A DNA stretch of 64,000 nucleotides, taken from NCBI GenBank assembly GCA_963971425.1, contig OZ020519.1, positions 9,068,028 through 9,132,027 of the forward strand, in the 5' to 3' direction. Position numbers and translations under genes: made by a program. Position 1 is the stretch's first letter. Every line of letters starts with the position of its first letter. The stretch comes from Bryoerythrophyllum caledonicum (Eukaryota; Streptophyta; Bryopsida; Pottiales; Pottiaceae). Below are positions 14,365 through 24,456 of this stretch, in pieces. A model generated the notes under the pieces. That model saw nothing but the letters and a program-made list of their open reading frames with translations. It made no database searches and was not told the DNA's origin.

Positions 14365-17300
14365 ATGCCCAAAGTACTAAAAAGACACCCCAGAATACAT
14401 AAGATAAACGCCAAAAACTACTTTATACCAAACACCATAAAACTACAACCAGAATACAAACATATTACTAGAACAATTGCACCCCTCCTCAATACCACAC
14501 ACGCCCCACACCAAGTACATAACTCAACACACCCAAACGTTGCCCAGTATACACAACAAAAAAATACGCACCCATCAACACATATACTATACGCCATAGT
14601 AATTACCATTCACCCCAAACCTGACAAAAGTAACCGACTGATAGAATTACAAAACCCAAACACAACCACATGGACTAACACACTATTACAAACCCTATCA
14701 AACTTACAAAACCCACCCGAAAGAAACATTAACACTCCACACCCTTACACAACATTCATGGAAGCTAACCTAAACACCATAAACCACAACACATCAATAA
14801 ACAAAAAGATATATGACTTTATACATAACCAAAACACACCCCCACCAAATGACATGATAAAACAAAAATTTCCCTACCTTCCAGACACAAAGATAAACGG
14901 ATCACTAAAATGCCTAAATCCCTTCCCAGAATATACACACCCACCCCCAACGACACATCACATTTCATCACAAAACCACAACCCACATACAAACAACAAC
15001 AACACAAACAAAATAACAGGGAACGCTTCATCCCTTAACACCGCACTCCCAAGCCTACAAAACATAGTTACCCACACTAACACACCACCGGCACTCATAG
15101 TTATACAAGAAACAAAAGTCTCGGCCACAAAATCCACAAAACACATACAAAGACTATTTCCAAATACATATACTAAAACAATTACCAAAACACATACAAA
15201 TAAAAACTATCAAAAAATACATATAAATACATATATATACACAAATATAAATACTACCTACAATACGCACACACACACCAACACAACACCCACCACATAT
15301 GAAAAAAGATGCAAAAATACAAGTCAATATATACATATCAAGAATAACACAAACCAAAGTACAAAAACAAACACCAAACTAATTAACAAAAATAACATAC
15401 AAAACAATAAACCAAAACAAAAAAATAAACCTAAGAAAATCAATACAAGGGAAACCCACTTAAAAGAAAGAAAACATAATACTCACATTCTTCAATACAA
15501 GGGAAAAATCAAAAACAAAACAAAACAATATATTAGACAAACAAAAAAACATACAACCATTAAACATAATAACAAACCACCACACTATAAACTACTACTA
15601 ATACTTGGAGGAGACATAGAAACCAACCCAGGACCTATGCCAAACGTACTAAAAAGACACCCAATACAACACAAAAAGAATGCCAAAATATATTTCATAC
15701 CAAACACAATAAAATTACAACCGGAATATAGACATATTGCCCAATCATTTGCACCTTTACTAAACTCCACACATACACTACACCTATCATACGCCAACAC
15801 ACACCCACACATTATCCAATATATACAACAACAAAACGAACATCCCTCACCACATATCCTATACGCTATAGTAACTACAATCCACCCACACATAGACGAA
15901 TGTAACCTCATATTAAATCAACAAAATCCAAACATAACTCAATGGACTAATGCACTACTAAACTCCCTTGCTAACCTACATAACTCTCCCGAAAGACACA
16001 TTAACACCCCACACCCTTATATATCATTCATTGAAAATAACCAAAACATTATAAACCATAAAACATCAATACATAAAGAACTTTATGATTTCATACACAA
16101 TCATCGTACACCACCATCACAAGATACTATAAAACAAAAATTTCCATACCTTCCCAACAATCTAATTATTGAATCACTAAAATGTCTCGACCAAATACCA
16201 GAATACACCCACCCACCCCCCCCACCCCCTTACCTACATCCACAAAACCAAAACAATAACCCAAATCACGAAAATACATATATAATCACATGGAATGCCT
16301 CTTCTCTAAACACTGCCCTTCCTAGCTTACAAACTCTGGTTACATATACGAACACACCGCCAGCCATTATAGTTATACAAGAAACAAAACTATCCGCCAC
16401 AAAATCCACAAAATACATACAAAATATATTCCAAGACTATAAACTCATTTTCAACAATACACATGCACTCACAAGATGTATCCAACAAAGGAGACCATAC
16501 ACACCGGGCCGTGGAGGTCTCCTTACACTAATACATAAAAAATATGCTTTCCCGGGCAACATCAAGAAAATCCCTACCCCTGTGCACATATCTCCTTACC
16601 TGCAAATAATCAAAATCACTAACTATCCACTACAACCATGGCTAGTCCTTCATATGTATATGCCATCTCACCCCGAAGATACTAGATTTATCAATGACAT
16701 ACAAAACACTATCACAACTCAAATAAATAACAACCCAAACCACACATATGTACTATGTGGTGATTTCAATAGAGACATAGCATTAATTGGGCGCCACAAT
16801 GGAAATCATAACACCCCTCCTCAAATCATAGACCACCAATGGCGCCAATTCACCGAAAACCTAAACTTCAATTACATCAAAACCGACACACAATTCTCTA
16901 GACAAGGGGGCTATAATTATAGTGATTGGAGTCTAATAGACGGATTCTATATAAATGCCAACAATAATACACAATACACTTCTACAACAAACAAAGATAT
17001 TATTCTAAACTCGGACCACTCACCTATACATCTACACATACCAAATAACACTTTAATTAATAGAACTCCCACAACACTAAACAATGACACTATATGCATA
17101 CTCAACCCCATTCCAAAAGATAACTTAGAAAAATTCAATACAAAATTCTTTGAAGAACAATCCACACTAATAGACTCCCTCATAAATACTCTTGAGAATA
17201 ACAACCAACTATCACGAGTACAATGGCAAGAAGCATGTGTAACCCTAGACACACTCACCAACGAAATCTCCAACACACTAGAACAAACTTGTAGAGCACA

Positions 17301-20300
17301 CCCAATACCCCAATTAACAAACAGAATATCTCAACAAGGAGGATATCTACCACGAAAACTCTCTAAAACTTGGAAACAACATCTTACTATATACCATGTT
17401 ATACGAAAAACTATAAGACTTGTAAAAAATAATTCCCAATGGCGCAACCACCCCATATGTAATGAAATACTAACTCTACAAAATAGCCAAATTCCCACCC
17501 CACCGCCCCCGGATATGCCCCATGATACATGGATAAAAGATATCGCATTAATTGCAAAAAACGCCAACATACAAGCCAGAAAAATAACTTCAAAACACAC
17601 CAAAGATAACGTTAAAAAAGCCATCTCAAAATATAGACAAATATATGAAATAAGTCCTAAAAAAATCAATAGAAGAGTCTTTAAGAATCTAGAATCCCCA
17701 CCACTAGATTGTATCACAGATCAATTTAACAATATTTTAACTAGCCCAGAAGACATTGCGAATGAAATATTCAACCAACAAACAAAAACCAATAGACCAA
17801 CAGTACCAACATGCAACTACCAACTACAACATCATAATAAATGTACATGTGCAGTACGCCAATATCCATGGCATGACCTTGATGGATATACCCTGGAGAA
17901 AAGAGGTGAACCAGAAATCCCACTACATCAATACCTTAATAGAGCCACATACGACACATGCCTTCAAAATCTTGGTAACAACAAAGCCCCAGGCCCAGAC
18001 CGCATACCAAACTCAATACTCAAAAACATGCCTCCAAAATTTCATAAATTATTATTCCTATTTTTCTCTCACTGTTATAAACAAAAACAAATACCGACCT
18101 CATGGAAATCAAGTGCAACAATATTACTATACAAAAAAGGTGACCCATCTATACTACCCAACCATAGACCAATTGCACTAGCTAACACAATATACAAATT
18201 CTTCACTAGTACACTCACCTTTATACTATCCTCATACGGCGAAAAATTCAAAATCCTACATGATAGCCAAGAAGGATTTAGAGCAGAGAGAAGCACCGCT
18301 CGACAAATACAAACTATAATAGCTGCACTAGAAGACGCAAAATTCACTAACCAAGATATATACATATTATATGTTGATTTTAAAAATGCCTTTGGTTCAA
18401 TAGACCATGCCCGACTTCTAGCAATAATGATAGACCTTGGCTACCCAAAAGATGCCATCACACTTGTAGGAAACATCTACTCCCAGTCATCCACTCAATA
18501 TATTGGTGAACACTTTGGGAAAACAAAACCCATACCTATAGAAAGAGGAACCATACAAGGAGACACCCTTAGCCCATATTTATTCATTATATTCTTAGAA
18601 CCACTACTTAGATGGCTAGAACGAGGCAACAACGGATACACGTTTGGCACATCACAAGTCACAATAAACTCTGCCGCATACGCAGATGACCTCGCCGTCA
18701 TAACTAACAAAATCAAACATGTACAAATACAACTCAATAAAATTGATAGATATTGTAAATGGGCTGGTATGGACGTAGGTGTTCCAAAATGTGCCGCTAC
18801 CGGATGCCCAAACAAATCCAAATTAAACCCTACCACTTTCAAAGCCCTAATACAAGCCTCTAACATTAATTACCGCAATCAACCAATCCCCACACTACAT
18901 CAAAATGAGCCATACATATACCTAGGTATAAATCTTGTCCCTTCACTAAAATGGAAAATCCAAATCCACGCTACAACCACAAAACTCATCAAACAATGCA
19001 AAGAACTAACAACATGCCCAACCACCATGAAACAAAAAATAAAAATGGTTGATACCGTACTACGCCCAGGTGTGGCATACAGTTTCTACGGTGTACCATA
19101 CTCTATGCCAGCTATCAAAAAACTTGATAAAAAAATAATAGCCATACAAAAAACCATATGTGGATTACCAAAATGTATGTCAAATGCAATAACCCAACTA
19201 CCACATAACCTATTTGGACTTGAAGCTTTCTCCCTAAAAAACGCATACCTCCGATGTATAGGCGAACAACTGCAAAATGCTTTAAACGATAAAGGAAGAC
19301 TTGGGAAAATATATAATGGATTAACTCACTATGTCCTTGCCCAATATGGTGGCGCTGAAAACATACCGAGAATTAAAAAAAGTGACTGCATAAGATCACC
19401 AATAACACGAACATTCTTCTTATTAAAACATATAGCTAAAGCCCACCTTAAAAGTACGCTCCCGAACTTCCTCACTAATCCTACAACACTAGAAATACTA
19501 TGGCGCCAAGAAACATTAAATCATAACACACTCAATGCCCAACTCTCCCAAAAGCTTCTACAAAAACTCCTCTCAAAAAATATTTTTGAACTAAACCAAA
19601 TTACCTTACCTAACGGTACACACATCATGAACAATGAGGACTTCAAAACCTACCACTTCACCCCATCTAAACTAATAAAGAGTGCCCTAAGTGTTGCTAA
19701 ACAACTATTTTGCCACATAACATGCCCCACTATATGTCATACTCCTTGCAACATACATCCATACTCTCATACACTTAAAGATCCATTCATCACCCTCAAC
19801 AATAACATCATCCCAAGAAATATTCCCACACCAACCAATCCCCCTAACCCTCCACATACATACCACCCCCGCCCCCCAACATACATCCCCAAAAACCCTA
19901 CCACATATCCCATTAATAATATCATAAACCATAAACATATCCAACACACAGACACAAATAACATACAAAATACCTACACAAAATACCTATGCCAATGGCA
20001 ACACAATGATAATACATACAATAAATGGCTCCCTCAAAGAGACCTTTTTCCACGGCATGACACCAATACCTCCACACATAACACTGAAAAATTAAAACAA
20101 TACTACCAAGAGATCCAAAACAAAATATACTCAGATATCATCCTTGCCCACCATCCACAAGAACAATCCTCAGACTCAAGGTCCGTAACGCCACCCATAA
20201 TTATCCCACTCTTAAACATCTACACAACAGAATGCAACCCCGAAAATGATATCCTTACATCCTCAAACACAATTCAAATAGATAACAATCAAGCACATCT

Positions 20301-22659
20301 ATACGAAGAAAACGGCCGACATTTACACACCATACCCATTACCCGGCTCCAATGGTTATGGAACCAATATCATACAAAATTACAATCCCCTACAAACATT
20401 GAACCAACAACCCAACCCTTTGAAACCGAACTAATATGGCTTTACCAAAGATATAAATATCGAATACCAAAAACTGACCCCCTCAAAAATGCGCAATACA
20501 CAATACCCACCCCCATTTTAGATTCACTAATATCATCCTTTAACATCGAACACTCATACTTTTCCTCCCCAATCACATGTCCTACCAAACTAAATAAATT
20601 CTACTCACCGTACGAAAGAGACAAAATATTTGGATCCCTAGGCAAGGCCTTTGACCACAAATGGATCGGAAATGGAATAGCTCACCCCCACAACGAGAAA
20701 GACATAGAACAAGCCATACATTGGGCTAGACTTGCCGCCAAACACGATCCAAACAACACAAAAACAATCATCGTCACACCGAACAACAATTGGTACCAAA
20801 ACAACAACCAACATTCAAACCCATTCCCAGATTCCCACATCATTGCATTATTCGAAGCAGACACAATACCATACGAAGAACCTAATATCCCACCCGAGCT
20901 AAAAAAACCCCGAATAGAGCCATCTACATTACAAATACTATGCGTCCATCATCAAAATCAAAACCTGGGCTCCCTAGAACAACTTGCGGAACTTACCTCC
21001 ATAACAGACAATCTAGACATACAACGACCATACACAAAACCGGCCCCACCAACACCCATACAAACCCCCGTAAACAAAAGTAAAAAATGGTCAAAATTAA
21101 ACTATGACAACAACACATTAAACTACTCCGTCATACCTCCCCCTCTCCCAAACTACCCAGCTCATACCACACCAAAATTTAACCCCGCATACAGTTATTA
21201 CACCGACGGCTCCTTTAAACCACCGGAACAAATTAGCCCGGGCTCTTGGCGAAGAGAAAAAGCTGGCTATGGCATATATAATTCTACCAAAGAAATCAAA
21301 CTAGCCAAAAGACTCCATGGACTACAAAATATCCTCAGAGCAGAACTCATGGCCATTCACAAAACACTACAAATCATCACAACAAAATACAAAAATGAAC
21401 CTGCACATATATTCACCGATTGTATAAATGCACTCTACCTACTAAACACTCAAATAACACACCCAACCCTTCACAACAGTCACCCCGACCAAACCATACT
21501 AACATCAATGGTACAAATGTTACAAAAACGTACACAAATCACAACCCTTCACAAAGTCAGAGCCCATGCCAACATTGATGGCAACGAACAAGCAGACAAA
21601 CTTGCAAAAGAAGGCCGAGAAAAAACACACAAAAACGCCAAAGACCCTCACGAACATGCTCATGCCACCCCATACTACTTTCAAAAAGAAGATTGGCCTT
21701 CCAAAGAAGATACCCCCGACAAAGGCCCAATTAGATTTCTGGGCAAATATCTCAAAAAACAAGACCTCTACAACAACCTGGACACAATCTCAGAAAATAT
21801 TCCTAACATAGAAAAATGGACTAACAATAACGACATAGACAATGAACTCTCTACAAACTTTTGGAAAAACCCCATCATCTCAGACTCACAAATAACGTGC
21901 CTCATCAAATTCCGTACGGGTCAGTACATGGGAAACGCTCGCAAACAACTCTTCTTTGGAATAGAAAGATTCCCATCCATAACATGCCCCATATGCCCCT
22001 CCACGGACCCCGACACATGGCTTCATGTGCTACTCAAATGCCAAAACCACCACATACACTCTCTAATTGTTAATAGACATAACAAAGCGGTATGGGAAGT
22101 CCGAAAACTAATCACCTCCTACAATAAATCGAGATGTTTCATACTTATGAACGCCGGCACTTTTAATAGCAATCCACAAGAAAACACGGTCCCCCCATGG
22201 CTACTTCCATGCTCATGTATGACCCAAAGATGTCATTGCAACGCTAGGCTCAAACCGGACATTCTTTGTGTCAAAGGTTTACCATACAACGACCCACCAC
22301 CCGAGAACATCAACCAAGACTACACCATTCAATTCATTGAATTCACATATTGCAACGATAGATTTTCTCCGGAAACAATACAAAACAAAATTGACAAATA
22401 TCAACCCCTCATTGACGACATCATTGCCATTGGATGGAAGGTAGACCCCCTTATTGTTATCACATCCGGCGCTCGTGCCACCACCTTTATCCCATCTATG
22501 AAAACTCTCGAAGATACCTTCAAGATACCCATTGATACAATTAAAACTACCTTTAAAAATATTAACACCATCGCTATTCAACATGCCATGTCTATTTTAC
22601 TGTATAAACGCAAAATCGAAAACAACCAAGTCCTCCCTGATAGGCAAGACCCCCCTTAG
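14365..22659 (+). CDS. LINE B ORF2: duplicated N-terminal region, 2A, APE, RT, chromodomain-like, RNase H, RLE
   Basis: One uninterrupted frame of 2764 codons. Residues 1-275: a diverged, truncated copy of the post-2A domain and the start of an endonuclease. 276-405: Thr/Asn/Lys-rich. 410-424: intact 2A GGDIETNPGP. 425-635: unknown domain. 640-890: APE endonuclease (VIQETKL, CGDFN with D800, SLIDGFY, NSDHSP with D884-H885). 1240-1460: RT with motif A YVDFKNAFGSID (D1338) and motif C AYADD (D1441, D1442). About 1865-1915: chromodomain-like (KYLCQWQ...KWLPQRDLF...LKQYY). RNase H from YYTDGS (D2281) through AELMAI and FTDC to HANIDGNEQADKLA. 2541-2680: CCHC (CPIC...H...C), RHN, KPDI (D2632) and IEFTYCND (E2659) of a restriction-like endonuclease. 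Such APE plus RLE elements are the Dualen/RandI type. It appears intact and may be recently active. Confidence 0.9.
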   Translation: MPKVLKRHPRIHKINAKNYFIPNTIKLQPEYKHITRTIAPLLNTTHAPHQVHNSTHPNVAQYTQQKNTHPSTHILYAIVITIHPKPDKSNRLIELQNPNTTTWTNTLLQTLSNLQNPPERNINTPHPYTTFMEANLNTINHNTSINKKIYDFIHNQNTPPPNDMIKQKFPYLPDTKINGSLKCLNPFPEYTHPPPTTHHISSQNHNPHTNNNNTNKITGNASSLNTALPSLQNIVTHTNTPPALIVIQETKVSATKSTKHIQRLFPNTYTKTITKTHTNKNYQKIHINTYIYTNINTTYNTHTHTNTTPTTYEKRCKNTSQYIHIKNNTNQSTKTNTKLINKNNIQNNKPKQKNKPKKINTRETHLKERKHNTHILQYKGKIKNKTKQYIRQTKKHTTIKHNNKPPHYKLLLILGGDIETNPGPMPNVLKRHPIQHKKNAKIYFIPNTIKLQPEYRHIAQSFAPLLNSTHTLHLSYANTHPHIIQYIQQQNEHPSPHILYAIVTTIHPHIDECNLILNQQNPNITQWTNALLNSLANLHNSPERHINTPHPYISFIENNQNIINHKTSIHKELYDFIHNHRTPPSQDTIKQKFPYLPNNLIIESLKCLDQIPEYTHPPPPPPYLHPQNQNNNPNHENTYIITWNASSLNTALPSLQTLVTYTNTPPAIIVIQETKLSATKSTKYIQNIFQDYKLIFNNTHALTRCIQQRRPYTPGRGGLLTLIHKKYAFPGNIKKIPTPVHISPYLQIIKITNYPLQPWLVLHMYMPSHPEDTRFINDIQNTITTQINNNPNHTYVLCGDFNRDIALIGRHNGNHNTPPQIIDHQWRQFTENLNFNYIKTDTQFSRQGGYNYSDWSLIDGFYINANNNTQYTSTTNKDIILNSDHSPIHLHIPNNTLINRTPTTLNNDTICILNPIPKDNLEKFNTKFFEEQSTLIDSLINTLENNNQLSRVQWQEACVTLDTLTNEISNTLEQTCRAHPIPQLTNRISQQGGYLPRKLSKTWKQHLTIYHVIRKTIRLVKNNSQWRNHPICNEILTLQNSQIPTPPPPDMPHDTWIKDIALIAKNANIQARKITSKHTKDNVKKAISKYRQIYEISPKKINRRVFKNLESPPLDCITDQFNNILTSPEDIANEIFNQQTKTNRPTVPTCNYQLQHHNKCTCAVRQYPWHDLDGYTLEKRGEPEIPLHQYLNRATYDTCLQNLGNNKAPGPDRIPNSILKNMPPKFHKLLFLFFSHCYKQKQIPTSWKSSATILLYKKGDPSILPNHRPIALANTIYKFFTSTLTFILSSYGEKFKILHDSQEGFRAERSTARQIQTIIAALEDAKFTNQDIYILYVDFKNAFGSIDHARLLAIMIDLGYPKDAITLVGNIYSQSSTQYIGEHFGKTKPIPIERGTIQGDTLSPYLFIIFLEPLLRWLERGNNGYTFGTSQVTINSAAYADDLAVITNKIKHVQIQLNKIDRYCKWAGMDVGVPKCAATGCPNKSKLNPTTFKALIQASNINYRNQPIPTLHQNEPYIYLGINLVPSLKWKIQIHATTTKLIKQCKELTTCPTTMKQKIKMVDTVLRPGVAYSFYGVPYSMPAIKKLDKKIIAIQKTICGLPKCMSNAITQLPHNLFGLEAFSLKNAYLRCIGEQLQNALNDKGRLGKIYNGLTHYVLAQYGGAENIPRIKKSDCIRSPITRTFFLLKHIAKAHLKSTLPNFLTNPTTLEILWRQETLNHNTLNAQLSQKLLQKLLSKNIFELNQITLPNGTHIMNNEDFKTYHFTPSKLIKSALSVAKQLFCHITCPTICHTPCNIHPYSHTLKDPFITLNNNIIPRNIPTPTNPPNPPHTYHPRPPTYIPKNPTTYPINNIINHKHIQHTDTNNIQNTYTKYLCQWQHNDNTYNKWLPQRDLFPRHDTNTSTHNTEKLKQYYQEIQNKIYSDIILAHHPQEQSSDSRSVTPPIIIPLLNIYTTECNPENDILTSSNTIQIDNNQAHLYEENGRHLHTIPITRLQWLWNQYHTKLQSPTNIEPTTQPFETELIWLYQRYKYRIPKTDPLKNAQYTIPTPILDSLISSFNIEHSYFSSPITCPTKLNKFYSPYERDKIFGSLGKAFDHKWIGNGIAHPHNEKDIEQAIHWARLAAKHDPNNTKTIIVTPNNNWYQNNNQHSNPFPDSHIIALFEADTIPYEEPNIPPELKKPRIEPSTLQILCVHHQNQNLGSLEQLAELTSITDNLDIQRPYTKPAPPTPIQTPVNKSKKWSKLNYDNNTLNYSVIPPPLPNYPAHTTPKFNPAYSYYTDGSFKPPEQISPGSWRREKAGYGIYNSTKEIKLAKRLHGLQNILRAELMAIHKTLQIITTKYKNEPAHIFTDCINALYLLNTQITHPTLHNSHPDQTILTSMVQMLQKRTQITTLHKVRAHANIDGNEQADKLAKEGREKTHKNAKDPHEHAHATPYYFQKEDWPSKEDTPDKGPIRFLGKYLKKQDLYNNLDTISENIPNIEKWTNNNDIDNELSTNFWKNPIISDSQITCLIKFRTGQYMGNARKQLFFGIERFPSITCPICPSTDPDTWLHVLLKCQNHHIHSLIVNRHNKAVWEVRKLITSYNKSRCFILMNAGTFNSNPQENTVPPWLLPCSCMTQRCHCNARLKPDILCVKGLPYNDPPPENINQDYTIQFIEFTYCNDRFSPETIQNKIDKYQPLIDDIIAIGWKVDPLIVITSGARATTFIPSMKTLEDTFKIPIDTIKTTFKNINTIAIQHAMSILLYKRKIENNQVLPDRQDPP
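15592..15636 (+). other. 2A ribosome-skipping motif, LINE B intact copy
   Basis: Encodes LLLILGGDIETNPGP followed by Met-Pro, with skipping expected between 15633 and 15634. It would separate the low-complexity leader and truncated first copy from a ~2340-residue APE-RT-RLE polyprotein. Confidence 0.85.
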
Positions 22660-22906
22660 GAACTTCGCCACTCTGTCTCTCCCTGATTGGCTGCCTGTTT
22701 GGTTTTGCTTTTTGTTGTTTAGTTTGATCGTGGTTGGTCGTTGTTGGTTGGTTTCTGGCTACTCGTTACATAGTGTCTACCCTCGAAAGGGGGAAGTAGT
22801 TCCAGTTTGCTAATTCCTTGTCCGGTGGGCATGGTCTTAGCAATGGAACGAACAGACACTTTATTCACGCCGGTTCCCTTCGGGAACCGGCGTTCTTCTT
22901 CTTCTT
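22660..22906 (+). other. LINE B 3' UTR with hairpin and TTC tail
   Basis: After the TAG there are about 210 nt of UTR, then the conserved tail (AAGTAGTTCC, GGTGGGCATGG, GAACGAACAGACACTTTATT). A perfect 10-bp stem CGCCGGTTCC/GGAACCGGCG with a CTTCG loop follows at 22868-22892, then TTC repeats to about 22906. The same tail ends the insertion at 5354-5470 and the SINEs at 32.2-32.6 kb. In stringent LINEs such a 3' structure is what the RT recognises to prime reverse transcription. Confidence 0.85.
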
Positions 22907-23643
22907 CTTTATACTTGAGCCATTAACATATTTGGCATTAAATGAAGTAAATTATAAAATATTAATGGCTAAAGGTGGACTAAGCTATTTCGTACTCAGT
23001 TTTGGCAGTCACTGTTGATCTACACTCTAATCTCCCTAACGCTACACTTGTTCGTATCATAGATCGATTTGAATTTGCCACAAGGTTTGAGATTAAAGGT
23101 TCAAGATGAGAAATGTTTTCGTATACTAAACTTATGTGGCACCATTCCAAGGGCTTATATGCATTGTTACAAGTTGCTCATGACTATGATTGTAATGAGG
23201 TTTTGTTGTAATCATCATGTGAGGAAGCAAGGGCAAATGAAAACATTCCACAAAAATTATCAAGCTTGTGGGCATCTAGCTCCAATTCACAAAAGTTACA
23301 TACATCAACTCTAACAAAGGCTTGTAGAATGATTGGAAGTTTGGTTGTAAATATGGTGGTGTAATAATCACACTTGATGGTTTTCATATGGTTTTAAGAT
23401 TATACACAATAGTAGCCAATGTGTACATCAATAGTGGCTATGATGATCCTTTGATAATATAAATTATATTGTTTTTCCTACTCTTATCAATCTTTACTCC
23501 CACTTTTTCATACAAACTCAAACATTTACAAAAGAGTTTGATTGTGAGTTCAACTAGACATTGATGTATCTTAGTCTCCATTGGATAACAAAACATAGTA
23601 GCTAAGGCATTATTAACATTTGGATAACTTTCATGGTTATTAA
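22907..23643. other. Intergenic, nothing recognised
   Basis: AT-rich sequence between LINE B and the MITE. Short frames only, no repeat or gene signal seen. Confidence 0.5.
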
Positions 23644-24452
23644 CCCCTAAAGGACCGATGTCCCCTCGGGGGACATTTTGAGTTTGGGTAAGGTACCACG
23701 TTCTCAATTCTAGGCATTATTTTCTGAGATTTTTTATTAAATGGCCACCTTTTCATTAGCTTTGCGTAGACACAAATTTCGTAGAATTCCGACTTACGGT
23801 TCAAAAGTTACAATTTGTTTTCACTTACACATACAAATAGTGCAGCAGTTTAATGTGACAAATCACAAATATTGTCACCAAACTTTAATAACTTCTAAAT
23901 TCAATAGAAGTTCGAGTTTTTGTCCATTTAAAAGACTGAAAATGTCCTCTTGGAAAGGAAATTAAGATCTTTGCATCTACCGTACGGATTTGTGAATTTC
24001 AAATATTTGAGAAGGATTATGATATATGCAAAATATAAAGTGTATTGTTGATTCTCGGCACATAGGTGCATTGCAGGATTTTTTAGGACATCTTCTACAC
24101 CTCTTCTACTTCTAAAATTTGGTGCACATGTGCTTAACATGATCCTTTTGAAGTTAAGACAATAAAATCACGGTCCGTAGTGCAAAAAGTTGCCATAGAA
24201 GGTGGTCGAAGTTTGTTGAAGGTGTATAGTATGACCTGAAAAAGAGATTATGTCGCACTTCAAAGACTAATATCTTTCAATCCGTGCGGTCAAACTTACC
24301 AAAAATTTCACCACACACTCTCATACAAGTCTAGTACAAGATCCTACGGTTAAATTTTCAAAAAAATGATTTTGTATCATTTTGTGTTGAATGTGCTGAA
24401 AATGGCAGTTTTGGAGTGTTTTTGAGGAAAAATTGCCTTGGTCCTTTAGGGG
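23644..24452 (+). mobile_element. TTAA-flanked MITE (family 1), 809 bp
   Basis: Begins CCCCTAAAGGACC after TTAA (23640-23643) and ends GGTCCTTTAGGGG followed by CTAA. The termini are inverted repeats of about 13 bp. A perfect TGTCCCC/GGGGACA stem lies just inside the left end. Internal sequence (for example the CAATCCGTGCGGT stretch) is shared with copies at 55.87 and 61.42 kb. TTAA target plus CCC-type termini is the piggyBac pattern, but no transposase is present, so the superfamily is inferred. Confidence 0.75.
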
Positions 24453-24456
24453 CTAA

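Larger units (their letters stand above)
13080..22906 (+). mobile_element. LINE B: Dualen-like non-LTR retrotransposon
   Basis: An element of about 9.8 kb. It starts with a 5'-truncated ORF1 (from about 13080, right after a poly-A run) and passes into a giant ORF2. It ends with a 3' UTR, a perfect hairpin and a TTC-repeat tail at about 22906. Domain order matches LINE A. It differs by carrying a second, degenerate copy of the 2A-plus-endonuclease N-terminal region ahead of the main one, and an in-frame TAA at 14290-14292 in the leader. No clear target-site duplication was found, so the 5' boundary is approximate. Confidence 0.85.
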
